A DNA stretch of 64,000 nucleotides, taken from positions 232,815-296,814 of the forward strand of contig NZ_FOHU01000004.1 in assembly GCF_900111615.1 (NCBI RefSeq). Direction: 5' to 3'. The notes under the pieces were generated by a model. That model searched no databases, was not told where the DNA came from, and worked only from the letters and a program-made list of their open reading frames with translations. The position numbers and the translations under genes were made by a program. This DNA is from Natronincola peptidivorans. GTDB taxonomy: Bacteria; Bacillota; Clostridia; Peptostreptococcales; Natronincolaceae. Position 1 is the first letter of the stretch. The number at the start of each line of letters is the position of its first letter. Positions 9,401-16,958 of the stretch are shown here, piece by piece.

Positions 9401-10969
9401 TTTTTGTTTAAAATAATTAAATAATAATTGCGGACGATCAGATAATACAGCGATTGGTATATCTGCTCCCATAGCACTTATTGGTTCTTCTTTTTCCTTT
9501 ACCATATTGGCAAGGATGTGATTCAGTTCCTCCTGTGTATAGCCAAAGACCCTTTGATTTCTAATCAATATGTCTTTATTCATTCTTCTAAGCTCTCCAT
9601 AATCCTCAAAATCATCTAGGCTCATTTTATTTTCAGAAATCCAAGCAGCATAATCCTCCTTTGCCACAATGGGTCTTTTAATCTCTTCATCAGTAGAAAT
9701 TTTTCCTTCTTTAATATCCAACATAATCATTTCACTAGGCTTTAAGCTGCCCTTTTTTAATATGTTATCCGGCCTCACCTCTATAACTCCAGTTTCTGAC
9801 GCCATGATAAATAAATCGTCCTTTGTTATTAGATAGCGAGCTGGACGTAATCCATTTCTATCTAAGGTTGCTCCAATTTTTTTGCCATCAGTAAATATAA
9901 TAGTTGCTGGCCCGTCCCATGACTCCATCATTCTAGCGTGATACTGATAAAACCCTCTTTTTTGAGGGTCCATGCCCATGTCTGCCTGCCACGCCTCTGG
10001 TATCAATAGCATCATGACATGCTCTAAAGGGTGACCATTTGCTACAAATAACTCAAATATATTATCTAAGCTGGAGGAATCACTTCCTCCCTCTTCAATT
10101 ACCGGTAAGATTTTTTTAAAGTTATCCCCAAAAACCTTTGACTCCATTACCCCTTCCCTTGCCTTCATCCAGTTGACATTACCTCTTATGGTATTTATTT
10201 CACCATTATGGGCAATATAGCGGAAGGGATGTGCAAGCTTCCAGGAGGGAAATGTATTGGTGCTATATCTTTCATGAACAATAGCAAGAGCAGTTTTAAA
10301 GGATTTCTCCTTTAAGTCCACATAAAAATCTGATAGCTTATATCCTAATATTTGTCCCTTATAGACAAGGGTTTCTGTTGACAAACTACATATATAAAAT
10401 GCATCCGTATACGGCCTATTCATATCATGGATTGCATTCTGTATACACTTTCGAATAATAAGCAACTTTTTTTCAAAGACATCCATCGACTGATTGTCTC
10501 TAGCAATAAAAACTTGACATACAACAGGTCTAGTTGCTCTAGCAGAATTTCCACATTCCTTTTCATCTACTGGTACTTCTCTCCATCCGATTAATCTTTG
10601 TTTTTCCTGCCTTACTATTCTTTCAAATACGCCTTCACAAAACAATCGGGCATTTGGTTCCCTTGGTAAAAACAGCATACCTACAGCATATTCCCCAGGC
10701 TCTGGTAGAACTATCTCCATTTTCTCTGTTTCCTTCTTTAAAAAATCATGAGGAATTTGTACAAGTATTCCGGCTCCATCTCCAGTGCTAGCGTCTGCTC
10801 CCACAGCACCACGATGCTTTAGCTTCCTCAAAATCTCCAAGCCCTGCTGAAGAATGTAATGAGATTTCTGTCCTTTGACATTGGCTATAAATCCCACACC
10901 ACAATTTTCTTTTTCCATACTGGGGTCATAAAGCCCCTGCCTTTGAGGAAATCCATGCTGGTCCGACAT
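6452..10969 (-). CDS. gltB: Glutamate synthase, large (alpha) subunit
   Basis: A 1505-residue protein with the full layout of the glutamate synthase large subunit. An N-terminal class II glutamine amidotransferase domain carries the nucleophile in ENCGVGF (Cys23, exposed after removal of a short propeptide), with HERYSTNTFPSW and HNGEINT. A central domain follows, then the FMN barrel (residues about 830-1200) with the 3Fe-4S cysteines in CIMCRKCHLNQCPVG, and a C-terminal GXGXG beta-helix domain. It converts glutamine plus 2-oxoglutarate into two glutamates. No small FAD/NADPH subunit (gltD) lies beside it: the next genes are unrelated. The electron donor is therefore either a GltD encoded elsewhere or ferredoxin. 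Confidence 0.97.
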   Translation of the reverse strand: MSDQHGFPQRQGLYDPSMEKENCGVGFIANVKGQKSHYILQQGLEILRKLKHRGAVGADASTGDGAGILVQIPHDFLKKETEKMEIVLPEPGEYAVGMLFLPREPNARLFCEGVFERIVRQEKQRLIGWREVPVDEKECGNSARATRPVVCQVFIARDNQSMDVFEKKLLIIRKCIQNAIHDMNRPYTDAFYICSLSTETLVYKGQILGYKLSDFYVDLKEKSFKTALAIVHERYSTNTFPSWKLAHPFRYIAHNGEINTIRGNVNWMKAREGVMESKVFGDNFKKILPVIEEGGSDSSSLDNIFELFVANGHPLEHVMMLLIPEAWQADMGMDPQKRGFYQYHARMMESWDGPATIIFTDGKKIGATLDRNGLRPARYLITKDDLFIMASETGVIEVRPDNILKKGSLKPSEMIMLDIKEGKISTDEEIKRPIVAKEDYAAWISENKMSLDDFEDYGELRRMNKDILIRNQRVFGYTQEELNHILANMVKEKEEPISAMGADIPIAVLSDRPQLLFNYFKQKFAQVTNPPIDPIREKSVMSLIQFIGRYGQLLDEVEIKRKKPFIQLEQPVLKNRDLEKLRHMHNEDFKAVTLPITFEIDKGENGLKEALDYLCKRAVENIKQGYNILILSDRNIDWYNAPIPSLLALGALHHYLIREKMRTQVDIIMECGDARDVMHMALLVGYGAKAINPYMAFESIWHMVKEGKNLQDIEVEEAYNNYCDAIKHGLLKIISKMGISTLQSYHGAQIFEVLGIQGKIIEEYFTGTPCRLSGIGLDIIAKEVVMRHTCGNNGFQTIKEKLDPGGEFFWREGGEQHIITPKRMETLQRACRTKNESAYRAFVEDINGDGERFTNIRSLLKFKNRAAISINEVEPLEEILKRFTTGAISFGSISRESHETMAIAMNRLGGKSNSGEGGEDARRYYSDINGNVRKSAVKQIASGRFGVTTDYLVNCEEIQIKMGQGAKPGEGGHLPGNKVTEEIATVRHSLPGIDLISPPPHHDIYSIEDLAQLIFDLKNANEDAAISVKLVAEAGIGTIAAGVVKGYADTVLISGGDGGTGAAPISSMKYAGIPWELGLAETQQTLLLNNLRSRVTLQVDGKMTTGRDVVVAAFLGAEEYGFSTAALIASGCIMCRKCHLNQCPVGIATQDPRLRQKFKGKPEDIINYFTFVAQEVREIMAELGFKKMEEMIGRVDMLEIKELQNHKAKDLDLSTIIYRPELPSRIEGRCTMKQHHPTDNVLDKHLIVAAKEAITKRVSIKSTFPIYNTDRAVGTMLSGMIAKQYGEKGLTEDTIQFKFEGSAGQSFGAFAANGLTLHLEGDANDYLGKGLSGGKIIVTPPKDSTLDASENVIAGNTLLYGATSGEAYISGIAGERFAVRNSGATAVVEGIGNHGCQYMTDGIVVILGKTGKNFAAGMSGGIAYVLGEKNDLINKVNQERVDIQALADNEDISILKDLIKKHYGYTNSKKAKKILDRWNEYVKMIYKISSPAYREILKKKDLNTA

Positions 10970-11077
10970 CTAACAATCACTCCCTTTTTTTCTTTCACAA
11001 TAATAAATGAAATTAAAGTTTTAAATTTTTCTTTTTTTTGAATCTTTTAAATTTTTCTCTTTTATGTTTTAACTGAT

Positions 11078-11106
11078 ATTTTATCACGTCTTTATGTAGT
11101 AATCAA
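11078..11106 (-). promoter_or_regulatory. Probable promoter of gltB
   Basis: TTGATT (11101-11106) and TAAAAT (11078-11083) are 17 bases apart on the minus strand, about 110 bases before the gltB ATG. The leader is very AT-rich with no obvious riboswitch. Confidence 0.55.
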
Positions 11107-11220
11107 TAGTTATTTGAATTGTATATAAATTTTTTTAATTGAATGATTTATTGTTAACGTTTTCATAAAACATGTACTATAGATTTATTCCTTCAATATC
11201 TAAGTTTTATTGACTAAAGA

Positions 11221-11247
11221 AAAAAAGTGCATTATTTGCACTTTTTT
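11221..11247 (-). terminator. Intrinsic terminator of sigI-rsgI
   Basis: AAAAAAGTGC pairs with GCACTTTTTT around a seven-base loop. The transcript ends in a run of T on the minus strand, 14 bases after the rsgI stop codon. Confidence 0.8.
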
Positions 11248-11260
11248 GTCCTTTTTTCTC

Positions 11261-12340
11261 TTATCTATTATTGTCTTTCTTTTTACCAGGATGTTGTTCA
11301 AATACTGGATGGTTTTTTTCTGCTTCCTCTGTATCTTTTTTATTTTCCTTCTCACTGGGATGCTGTTCAAATACTGGGTGTTTCTTTTCTACTTCGCCTA
11401 CATCTTTTTTATCTTCCTTCTCACTGGGATGCTGTTCAAATACTGGATGGCTTTTTTCTACTCCCCCTGTATCCTTTTTATTTTCCTTTTCTCCAGGATG
11501 CTGGTCAAACACTGGATGGTTTTTTTCTACTCCCCCTGTATCCTTTTTATTTTCCTTTTCTCCAGGATGCTGGTCAAACACTGGATGAGCTTTCTTTAGT
11601 TGTATTAACTCCTTTATCTTCATGTCTTGAATACCTCTTGAGGATATTTCCTCCTCACTATATTCTTTAGTCTCTTTATATATGTTTAATTTGCCTACAG
11701 AAATATTATCCTCTATAGCTTTTTGTAAAGTCTCTTTACTGGCTTGCATTGTGATAACTTGTATTTCTTCCCCTGCTATAGATGCCTCTGATTCTGCAGT
11801 ATCCTTTATTTTTTCAATAATTCTCTCTAAGTCTAAAGCCTCAGGAGCATCTTGTCTTAACAGCACCGAAGTTACTAGAATATAGTTTTCTTCCTCCTCC
11901 ACCATATATCCCTTTTCTTTAGCCTCCCTTAGCACTATTTTAAAGGCTTCCTTCAAAGACTTCTTCTTTAAAGCTTGTAGAGGGAAGGTTTTTGCTTCTT
12001 CATTAAGAGGATGAGCCTTTAATACCTGATTTTTATGATTAATTTCCAGTTGCAGGCTAGGATTAATATCAATGGTGATTAAAGCCATCGATTGATTTAT
12101 TGTGCTCCAATATTGAAACCCATAGGCAGAGGTTAAGATAAGCAAGAGAATAGCAGCTGCTGCTAGGTAAAAAGTAGAAAGGAAGCTTTTCTTATCATTA
12201 ATGATTTCTTTTTTGTGAAACTCAATCTCCATTCCCTCCTGAGCGTATTGCCTTTTTTCTATTTCATGAAAGCTGCACTCAGTCGTCATCACCATCATAC
12301 TGTTATTTCTTATCTCCATGATGCATCCTTTATATTTCAC
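11261..12340 (-). CDS. rsgI: RsgI-type anti-sigma factor with His-rich extracellular tandem repeats
   Basis: A 359-residue single-pass membrane protein. The N-terminal cytoplasmic RsgI domain (residues about 1-55, KYKGCIMEI...GMEIEF) binds SigI. One membrane segment follows (FYLAAAAILLLILTSAYGF, about 72-92), then an extracellular RsgI core (ALITIDINPSLQLEIN...) and, at the C-terminus, five tandem copies of a 23-residue unit HPVF(D/E)QHP(G/S)EK. The GTG at 12340 is chosen because it gives the family's usual 'KYKG..MEI' start; the frame extends to an ATG at 12361. It overlaps the end of sigI by 11 bases, indicating translational coupling. In related clostridia the RsgI C-terminus is a sensor such as a carbohydrate-binding module; here that is replaced by the charged repeats. 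Confidence 0.88.
   Translation of the reverse strand: MKYKGCIMEIRNNSMMVMTTECSFHEIEKRQYAQEGMEIEFHKKEIINDKKSFLSTFYLAAAAILLLILTSAYGFQYWSTINQSMALITIDINPSLQLEINHKNQVLKAHPLNEEAKTFPLQALKKKSLKEAFKIVLREAKEKGYMVEEEENYILVTSVLLRQDAPEALDLERIIEKIKDTAESEASIAGEEIQVITMQASKETLQKAIEDNISVGKLNIYKETKEYSEEEISSRGIQDMKIKELIQLKKAHPVFDQHPGEKENKKDTGGVEKNHPVFDQHPGEKENKKDTGGVEKSHPVFEQHPSEKEDKKDVGEVEKKHPVFEQHPSEKENKKDTEEAEKNHPVFEQHPGKKKDNNR
11275..11587 (-). repeat. 69-bp tandem repeat array inside rsgI (4 full units plus a partial)
   Basis: Units start at 11587, 11518, 11449, 11380 and 11311 (minus strand), exactly 69 bp apart, and encode 23 residues each. The two units nearest the membrane are almost identical at DNA level; the distal ones differ at scattered positions. 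The array is contiguous, without spacers. It likely expands and contracts by slippage or recombination. Confidence 0.95.
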
Positions 12341-13061
12341 CCTTCTCCCCCCTCTCTGCATGAATGATATAACGTTTTAATGTATCTAAATCACTATCTA
12401 GTATCAATATTACTGCAATAATAAATTTTCTATTTCCTTGAATAACTTTTTTGGTTGTATGTAAATCCTCCACCAATTCCTTTATAGGTAAGTGCTTTCT
12501 TTGAATAAATTTTTCTCTAAGATTTTCTTGTTGGTATACATATTTCCCTATTTTGATTGAGGTGTTTCGAGTATTTTTATGTTTAGGGGCATCTTTGACT
12601 AAGTCATCTAGGGAGACCCCAAAGGATTTCATTTTTTCTACTAATGCTGCCATATCCATTTTTAATTCCATTTGGTTTTCAAAGCTGTCTATAGCCAACC
12701 CAGTAGTTTCATAACCATCATCTCCTTCAACAGGAAGCTGAACTGTCGAGGCTTTCTTTGATTCTCTTCTAAATTCATCAATCACTCTATTTCTAATCAC
12801 TACTGCTGCAAAGGTTAAAAATTTACCTTTGGTTTCATCATACTTATCTATAGACTCATTAAATGCCATAAGGCCAATACTAAAAACATCATCATTTTCT
12901 ATCTCTATATACCTACCTAGCTGATTACTAATGATCTTTGTGATAAAAGGAATGTATTCTTGTATTAGTTTTTCTCTTTCTTGTAATTCTCCCTGTTGAA
13001 TGCCTATTACTCTATCTTCAACCTTTCTTTTCTTTTTGAAAAGATTGAGAAGTTTTGTCAC
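12330..13061 (-). CDS. sigI: RNA polymerase sigma factor SigI
   Basis: A 243-residue sigma-70 family protein: region 2 includes EREKLIQEYIPFITKIIS and DDVFSIGLMAFNESIDKYDETKGKFLTFAAVVIRNRVIDEFRRE, typical of SigI. The C-terminal part (KIGKYVYQQENLREKFIQRKHLPIKELVEDL...TTKKVIQGNRKFIIAVILILDSDLDTLKRYI) is the SigI-specific DNA-binding domain. In Bacillus SigI answers heat and envelope stress; in cellulolytic clostridia paralogues are controlled by polysaccharide-sensing RsgI. The start is GTG with GAGGAGG upstream. The gene is coupled to rsgI, its likely membrane anti-sigma partner. Confidence 0.92.
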   Translation of the reverse strand: MTKLLNLFKKKRKVEDRVIGIQQGELQEREKLIQEYIPFITKIISNQLGRYIEIENDDVFSIGLMAFNESIDKYDETKGKFLTFAAVVIRNRVIDEFRRESKKASTVQLPVEGDDGYETTGLAIDSFENQMELKMDMAALVEKMKSFGVSLDDLVKDAPKHKNTRNTSIKIGKYVYQQENLREKFIQRKHLPIKELVEDLHTTKKVIQGNRKFIIAVILILDSDLDTLKRYIIHAERGEKGEI

Positions 13062-13082
13062 TACGATCCCTCCTCATCATAA

Positions 13083-13112
13083 TTATACGATATTGGTCGG
13101 TTTTTTGGGTTA
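13083..13112 (-). promoter_or_regulatory. Candidate SigI-dependent (autoregulatory) promoter
   Basis: Just upstream of sigI the minus strand reads AACCCA, a 16-base spacer, then CGTATA. This resembles the CCC-rich -35 and CGWA-type -10 elements described for SigI promoters. Only one example is available here, so the call rests on position and loose similarity. Confidence 0.35.
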
Positions 13113-13121
13113 CTTAAAAAA

Positions 13122-13141
13122 GAATATACTTAAGTATATTC
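13122..13141 (-). terminator. Perfect 20-bp palindrome, probable terminator of the Nudix gene
   Basis: GAATATACTTAAGTATATTC is a perfect palindrome followed on the minus strand by CTTTTTTAAG-like T-rich sequence, 25 bases after the Nudix gene stop codon. It is AT-rich, so termination may be weak. It could also be a regulatory dyad in front of sigI. Confidence 0.55.
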
Positions 13142-13166
13142 CATTAATAAAATTAAAGGTAGATGA

Positions 13167-13556
13167 CTATAGTTCTACCTTTATCAGCTCCTTCACAAAC
13201 TGTACATCCGCCGCTGCAAATGCGTAATTACCTAGGCTCTTGGATTTTACCCATTTATAGGTGTCGTGATCCTTTAATTGGATGCTGCCCTTTAGGATTT
13301 CTGCATAATATGCTAATAGCTTTATGGTAATATCTTCATAAGCATAAATGTTTTCTCCGAAATATTCATTTACCTTAATATCTATATTCATTTCCTCTTT
13401 TAATTCTCTTTTCAAACATTTTTCTGGTGTTTCCCCTACTTCTATTTTGCCTCCTGGGAATTCCCATAGACCGCCTCTTTTTTGGCCTTCTTTCCTCTTG
13501 GCAATTAGTATTCTTCCCTCTTGGTCCACAATGATAGCTGCTGCTACTTCTATCAT
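13167..13556 (-). CDS. Nudix hydrolase, MutT/8-oxo-dGTP diphosphatase type
   Basis: A 129-residue protein with the complete Nudix box GGKIEVGETPEKCLKRELKEE (GX5EX7REXXEE, residues about 37-57) preceded by GGLWEFPGG, the layout of MutT/YtkD-like 8-oxo-dGTP diphosphatases that clean the nucleotide pool. Length is normal for MutT. AGAGGAG precedes the ATG. It lies 32 bases after the racemase gene in the same direction and may be cotranscribed with it. The exact substrate cannot be read from sequence alone. Confidence 0.85.
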   Translation of the reverse strand: MIEVAAAIIVDQEGRILIAKRKEGQKRGGLWEFPGGKIEVGETPEKCLKRELKEEMNIDIKVNEYFGENIYAYEDITIKLLAYYAEILKGSIQLKDHDTYKWVKSKSLGNYAFAAADVQFVKELIKVEL

Positions 13557-13588
13557 AAGCTACTCCTCTCTGCTATTGAAACTTGTCT

Positions 13589-14284
13589 CTACTGTTCCTC
13601 TAATGCCATTTCCACTGCTGCTTTTGCATGTAGTAGAGTAGAATTAAATAAAAAAGTATCCTCTTTTTCATTAACTAATAATGGCAGCTCTGTACAGCCT
13701 AAAATAATCCCTTCTATACCCTTCATCATTAGATTTTCTATAATCCTTTTTAATCTTCTCCGAGAAATCTCATTAATAATCCCAACTGCCAACTCATTGA
13801 AGATAATGTGCTGCAGGACCTCCCTATCATATTCAGAAGGAATAATCGTTTCAATGTCAAACTTCTTTTTCAATCTTTCTTTATAAAAATTTTCCTCCAT
13901 GGTTGCCTTGGTTCCTAGCAATCCCACCTTTCTAATACCTCTCCTCGAAATTTCTTTGGCTGTTGGATCAATGATATGGAGAAAAGGTATCTTGCTATTT
14001 TTTTCTACATCTTCAGCAATTATATGTATAGTATTGGAAGCTATTACTAATAACTCTGCTCCAGCATTCTCTAGTTTTTTCATTATACCTATGATTCTTT
14101 CTGCCACCTTGTCCCACTCTCCACCGCGTTGGAGTTTTTCTATCTCATAAAAATCTACTGAATACATTATAATTTTACAGGAGTGCAAGCCTCCTAATTT
14201 TACTTTTGTTATTTCATTCATTAATCTATAATACTCTAATGAAGATTTCCAGGTGACTCCACCAATAATCCCAATTGTTTTCAT
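13589..14284 (-). CDS. Aspartate/glutamate racemase family protein
   Basis: A 231-residue protein of the Asp/Glu racemase (MurI-like) superfamily, beginning MKTIGIIGGVTWKSS. PLP-independent racemases use two acid/base residues. The second is present as Cys in ILGCTELPLL (about residue 196), but the first, usually Cys in CNT, is Ser83 in IASNTIH. The YgeA subgroup of E. coli has Thr at this place, so the protein probably belongs to that branch, which has one-sided or broad amino-acid racemase activity. It starts the two-gene unit with the Nudix hydrolase. Substrate is uncertain. Confidence 0.82.
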   Translation of the reverse strand: MKTIGIIGGVTWKSSLEYYRLMNEITKVKLGGLHSCKIIMYSVDFYEIEKLQRGGEWDKVAERIIGIMKKLENAGAELLVIASNTIHIIAEDVEKNSKIPFLHIIDPTAKEISRRGIRKVGLLGTKATMEENFYKERLKKKFDIETIIPSEYDREVLQHIIFNELAVGIINEISRRRLKRIIENLMMKGIEGIILGCTELPLLVNEKEDTFLFNSTLLHAKAAVEMALEEQ

Positions 14285-14498
14285 CCTTCAATTCCCCTTT
14301 TTATTAAAATATCCAAAAAATGGTTCAGGCTTTATAGTTCTATTCTATCATATAAGATATTTTAATAGTTAGAAAAATAAAATATAATTATAATAGCTCT
14401 TCTATTGTATTTTCTTCACTAAATGGCAACTTTAAACCTTAGTATGTTATATTTCTTGGTTTTTGTATAAACATCTATCCTTGCAACAGAATAGAAAA

Positions 14499-14532
14499 AC
14501 ACATGATAGCTTGTTGGCAGCCTATCATGTGT
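14499..14532 (-). terminator. Intrinsic terminator of the alcohol dehydrogenase gene
   Basis: ACACATGATAG pairs with CTATCATGTGT around a 12-base loop, followed on the minus strand by TTTTTC. It sits 12 bases after the stop codon. Confidence 0.85.
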
Positions 14533-14543
14533 TCTACAATTCT

Positions 14544-15710
14544 TTATTTATCTCTATATGCTCTAATAAAAACCTCTAAGTAATCTTCTTTCGTCATAGG
14601 ACGAGGATTGCTTTCAGTTGAAATGTTTTTTGCAGACATTTCTGCCAGGATATCAAAATCCTTTTCCTCCACTCCTAAACTTTTAAAGGAAGGTAGTTTT
14701 ACATCGTTGGCTAATTGTTTCACCATTTCTACTGCCTTTTGGGCTCCTTCCTCCACATTACTATAGCTTGCCCCCATAGCCTTTGCTACATTGGCATATC
14801 TTTCTTGGCAGTATTCCATATTATACTCCATCACATACGGTAAAAGAATGGCATTGCAAGCGCCATGAGGTGCATCATAAACACTTCCCAAGGACTCTGC
14901 CATACAATGGACTGAAGCTACATCTGCATGACTAAAAGCCATCCCTGCCAATAGGCTTCCCATTAGCATTCCCGCTCTAGCTTCTATATCCTCTCCTTGA
15001 AAAACAGCGGTTTTTAAATATTTGCTTATTAATTCTATAGCATAAAGCGCTACAGCATCACTAATGGGCTCTGCCACCTTTACAGTATAGCCTTCGATGG
15101 CATGGGTTAAAGCATCTACCCCAGTTGCTGCAGTAACCTGTGGAGGCATACTGATGGTCATCTCAGGGTCCACCAAAGCAATTTTAGGGGCGATTAAAGG
15201 GCTTTTCACTGTCATCTTATAGTTATTTTTTGTGTCTGTAATGACGGAAGAAAAGGTCACCTCACTACCGCTGCCAGCCGTGGTGGGTATGGCTATCAAA
15301 GGTATGGTTGGCTTCGTTACAGCAGTTTTTCCTTCGAAGCTTTTAATTTTGTCTCCATCATGACTAACCAAAACAGCAATGGATTTAGCGCAATCTATAG
15401 GGCTTCCTCCTCCTACTGCTATCAAACCTTCTGCTCCAAAGCATTGAGCAACAGCTGCCCCCTTTTCCACATTATAGTCCTTTGGATTCGCTTCCACACC
15501 TTGAAAAATTTCATATTTTATAGCATATTGCTTTAGAGAAGCTACTGTTTTTTCAATAAGCCCTGCCTTTACTATTCCTTCATCTGTAACAATCATAACC
15601 TTATTAACCTTTAATTTTTTTAGTTCCTCCCCTAGTTGATGTACAGAGCCTATACCATATTCAATTCTAGTGGGTAATTCAAAGCTAAAAGCCTGCATTA
15701 AGTTGTCCAT
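14544..15710 (-). CDS. Iron-containing alcohol dehydrogenase
   Basis: A 388-residue group III (Fe-dependent) dehydrogenase. The Rossmann-like N-terminal half has EGLIAVGGGSPIDCAKSIA (NAD(P)-binding GGGS) and IPTTAGSGSEVT. The metal-binding half has GVDALTHAIEGY, a His-rich helix (FSHADVASVHCMAESLGSVYDAPHG) and CNAILLPYVMEYN. These match butanol/1,3-propanediol-type dehydrogenases that interconvert aldehydes and alcohols. It is a single gene with its own terminator. The natural substrate is not evident; the nearby acyl-CoA and aldehyde chemistry in this genome makes reduction of fermentation aldehydes plausible. Confidence 0.93.
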   Translation of the reverse strand: MDNLMQAFSFELPTRIEYGIGSVHQLGEELKKLKVNKVMIVTDEGIVKAGLIEKTVASLKQYAIKYEIFQGVEANPKDYNVEKGAAVAQCFGAEGLIAVGGGSPIDCAKSIAVLVSHDGDKIKSFEGKTAVTKPTIPLIAIPTTAGSGSEVTFSSVITDTKNNYKMTVKSPLIAPKIALVDPEMTISMPPQVTAATGVDALTHAIEGYTVKVAEPISDAVALYAIELISKYLKTAVFQGEDIEARAGMLMGSLLAGMAFSHADVASVHCMAESLGSVYDAPHGACNAILLPYVMEYNMEYCQERYANVAKAMGASYSNVEEGAQKAVEMVKQLANDVKLPSFKSLGVEEKDFDILAEMSAKNISTESNPRPMTKEDYLEVFIRAYRDK

Positions 15711-15784
15711 TTTTTTCCTCCTTTAAATAAGCATTTCTATATATTAAGTATTCAGCAAATCTTCTTTTTTTCCTTCCATTTACT

Positions 15785-16315
15785 CTATAGATTCTCAGCA
15801 TTTTTATATATTTCTTTTATCTCATCTGTAGAAATTAATGTTGATAATACATACGCAATAATAATAATGCCAGGAATATTAACTAATAGCCTAGTTATTG
15901 CAAATCCTGCTCCCAATGAGGTCATTTCGAATAGAAACATAGGTATCTTCGTAGTAGACCAAGCGCCAATAAAAATAAGGACATTCGTAAATTTTACCCC
16001 TTTTTTCATAAAAACAGCTGCTACAGGAAAAGCGCCATAAAGGGGGCCAGCCGCTGCCGAGCCTATTAATATGGCAAGGATGATTCCCTTCACCCCTGAG
16101 TCTTCTCCCATATATTTCATCATTATTTCTCTAGGTATCCATATATCTAAAAGCCCTAAAAGGATAAATATAGGTGGAATGATAACAATCATTTCCATAA
16201 AACTATACCCTACCACACCCATTGCCCTTATCCCAAAGCTTTGATTAACAATAGTAATAATTACAGTAACGATTACAGTGATAAGAAAAAATCTATACCT
16301 CTTTAATAGTTTCAT
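15785..16315 (-). CDS. Half-size permease, second gene of a pair (ArsP/YraQ-like)
   Basis: A 176-residue integral membrane protein with about four to five hydrophobic segments. The inner motif GSAAAGPLYGAFPVAAVFMKKGVKF, with Gly/Pro in the membrane, recalls the permease family of ArsP/YraQ (COG0701-like) and spore-maturation proteins. Its start overlaps the stop of the 161-residue permease gene by four bases, so the two are translationally coupled and probably assemble as a two-part transporter. The first 25 residues are basic then hydrophobic, setting topology. Substrate is unknown. Confidence 0.65.
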   Translation of the reverse strand: MKLLKRYRFFLITVIVTVIITIVNQSFGIRAMGVVGYSFMEMIVIIPPIFILLGLLDIWIPREIMMKYMGEDSGVKGIILAILIGSAAAGPLYGAFPVAAVFMKKGVKFTNVLIFIGAWSTTKIPMFLFEMTSLGAGFAITRLLVNIPGIIIIAYVLSTLISTDEIKEIYKNAENL

Positions 16316-16797
16316 ATTCCTCCCACCACCTTACCTATGATATAAGCCACAAGAAAAGAAAAGAAAAATGCCATGATATTTCTTGCTACAGTAAGTTTTT
16401 TGCCAAAATATTTTATCTCTACAGGAGCAGTTACTACACCCACCATCATTAGAGTAGAGATAAATGCCCCTATCTGCATATAGCCTGCTCCACTTTTCAA
16501 AAGAAGTGCTGCAGTAGGAAAAGCTACAAACCCGGGAATAAGTGTGACAGCTCCTACTATAGCAGATAGTATTACCCCTAACCATCCAGATTTTTCTCCC
16601 ACTATACTAGATATAAATTCAGGGTTTACTAAGGAAAGCAAAATTCCCACCAGCATAATTACCCCTAAAAACTCTGGTAAAATATTTTCGAAGGCTTTCC
16701 ATGCTTTCTTTAATGCCATTCTAGTTTTCTTTGAATCTTTATAATAAGAAATAAGCAATAAAAATATTGTAATAACATGCAATAAATATTTTGACAC
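16312..16797 (-). CDS. Half-size permease, first gene of a pair (ArsP/YraQ-like)
   Basis: A 161-residue membrane protein with about four hydrophobic segments and the motif GAVTLIPGFVAFPTAALLLKSGAGYMQ, clearly related in pattern to GPLYGAFPVAAVFMKKG of the next gene. The two proteins look like the two halves of a duplicated permease encoded separately. KYLLHVITIFLLLISYYKDSKKT forms the first segment followed by positive charges, predicted inside. Function is not recognised beyond 'permease'. Confidence 0.65.
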   Translation of the reverse strand: MSKYLLHVITIFLLLISYYKDSKKTRMALKKAWKAFENILPEFLGVIMLVGILLSLVNPEFISSIVGEKSGWLGVILSAIVGAVTLIPGFVAFPTAALLLKSGAGYMQIGAFISTLMMVGVVTAPVEIKYFGKKLTVARNIMAFFFSFLVAYIIGKVVGGI

Positions 16798-16958
16798 TAG
16801 TTACCACCTCTTAAGTTTCCTTATAATTATATGTTTATATTTTAATGATACTTCTGTAATAATGTCAATAAAGCTATTAAAATATTTTCAAATTATGCCT
16901 TCTTTCTAAAAAATATGTTATTATTATATAATAATGGAAAAAAAGTGGTGGCTTTTCT

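Noticed and set aside
11275..11587. Possible CRISPR array
   Set aside because: The repeats are contiguous 69-bp units with no spacers, and lie in frame inside a coding gene.
11210..11670. Several plus-strand frames with repetitive aromatic residues
   Set aside because: They are the antisense reading of the rsgI tandem repeats, explained by the 69-bp period being a multiple of three in every frame.
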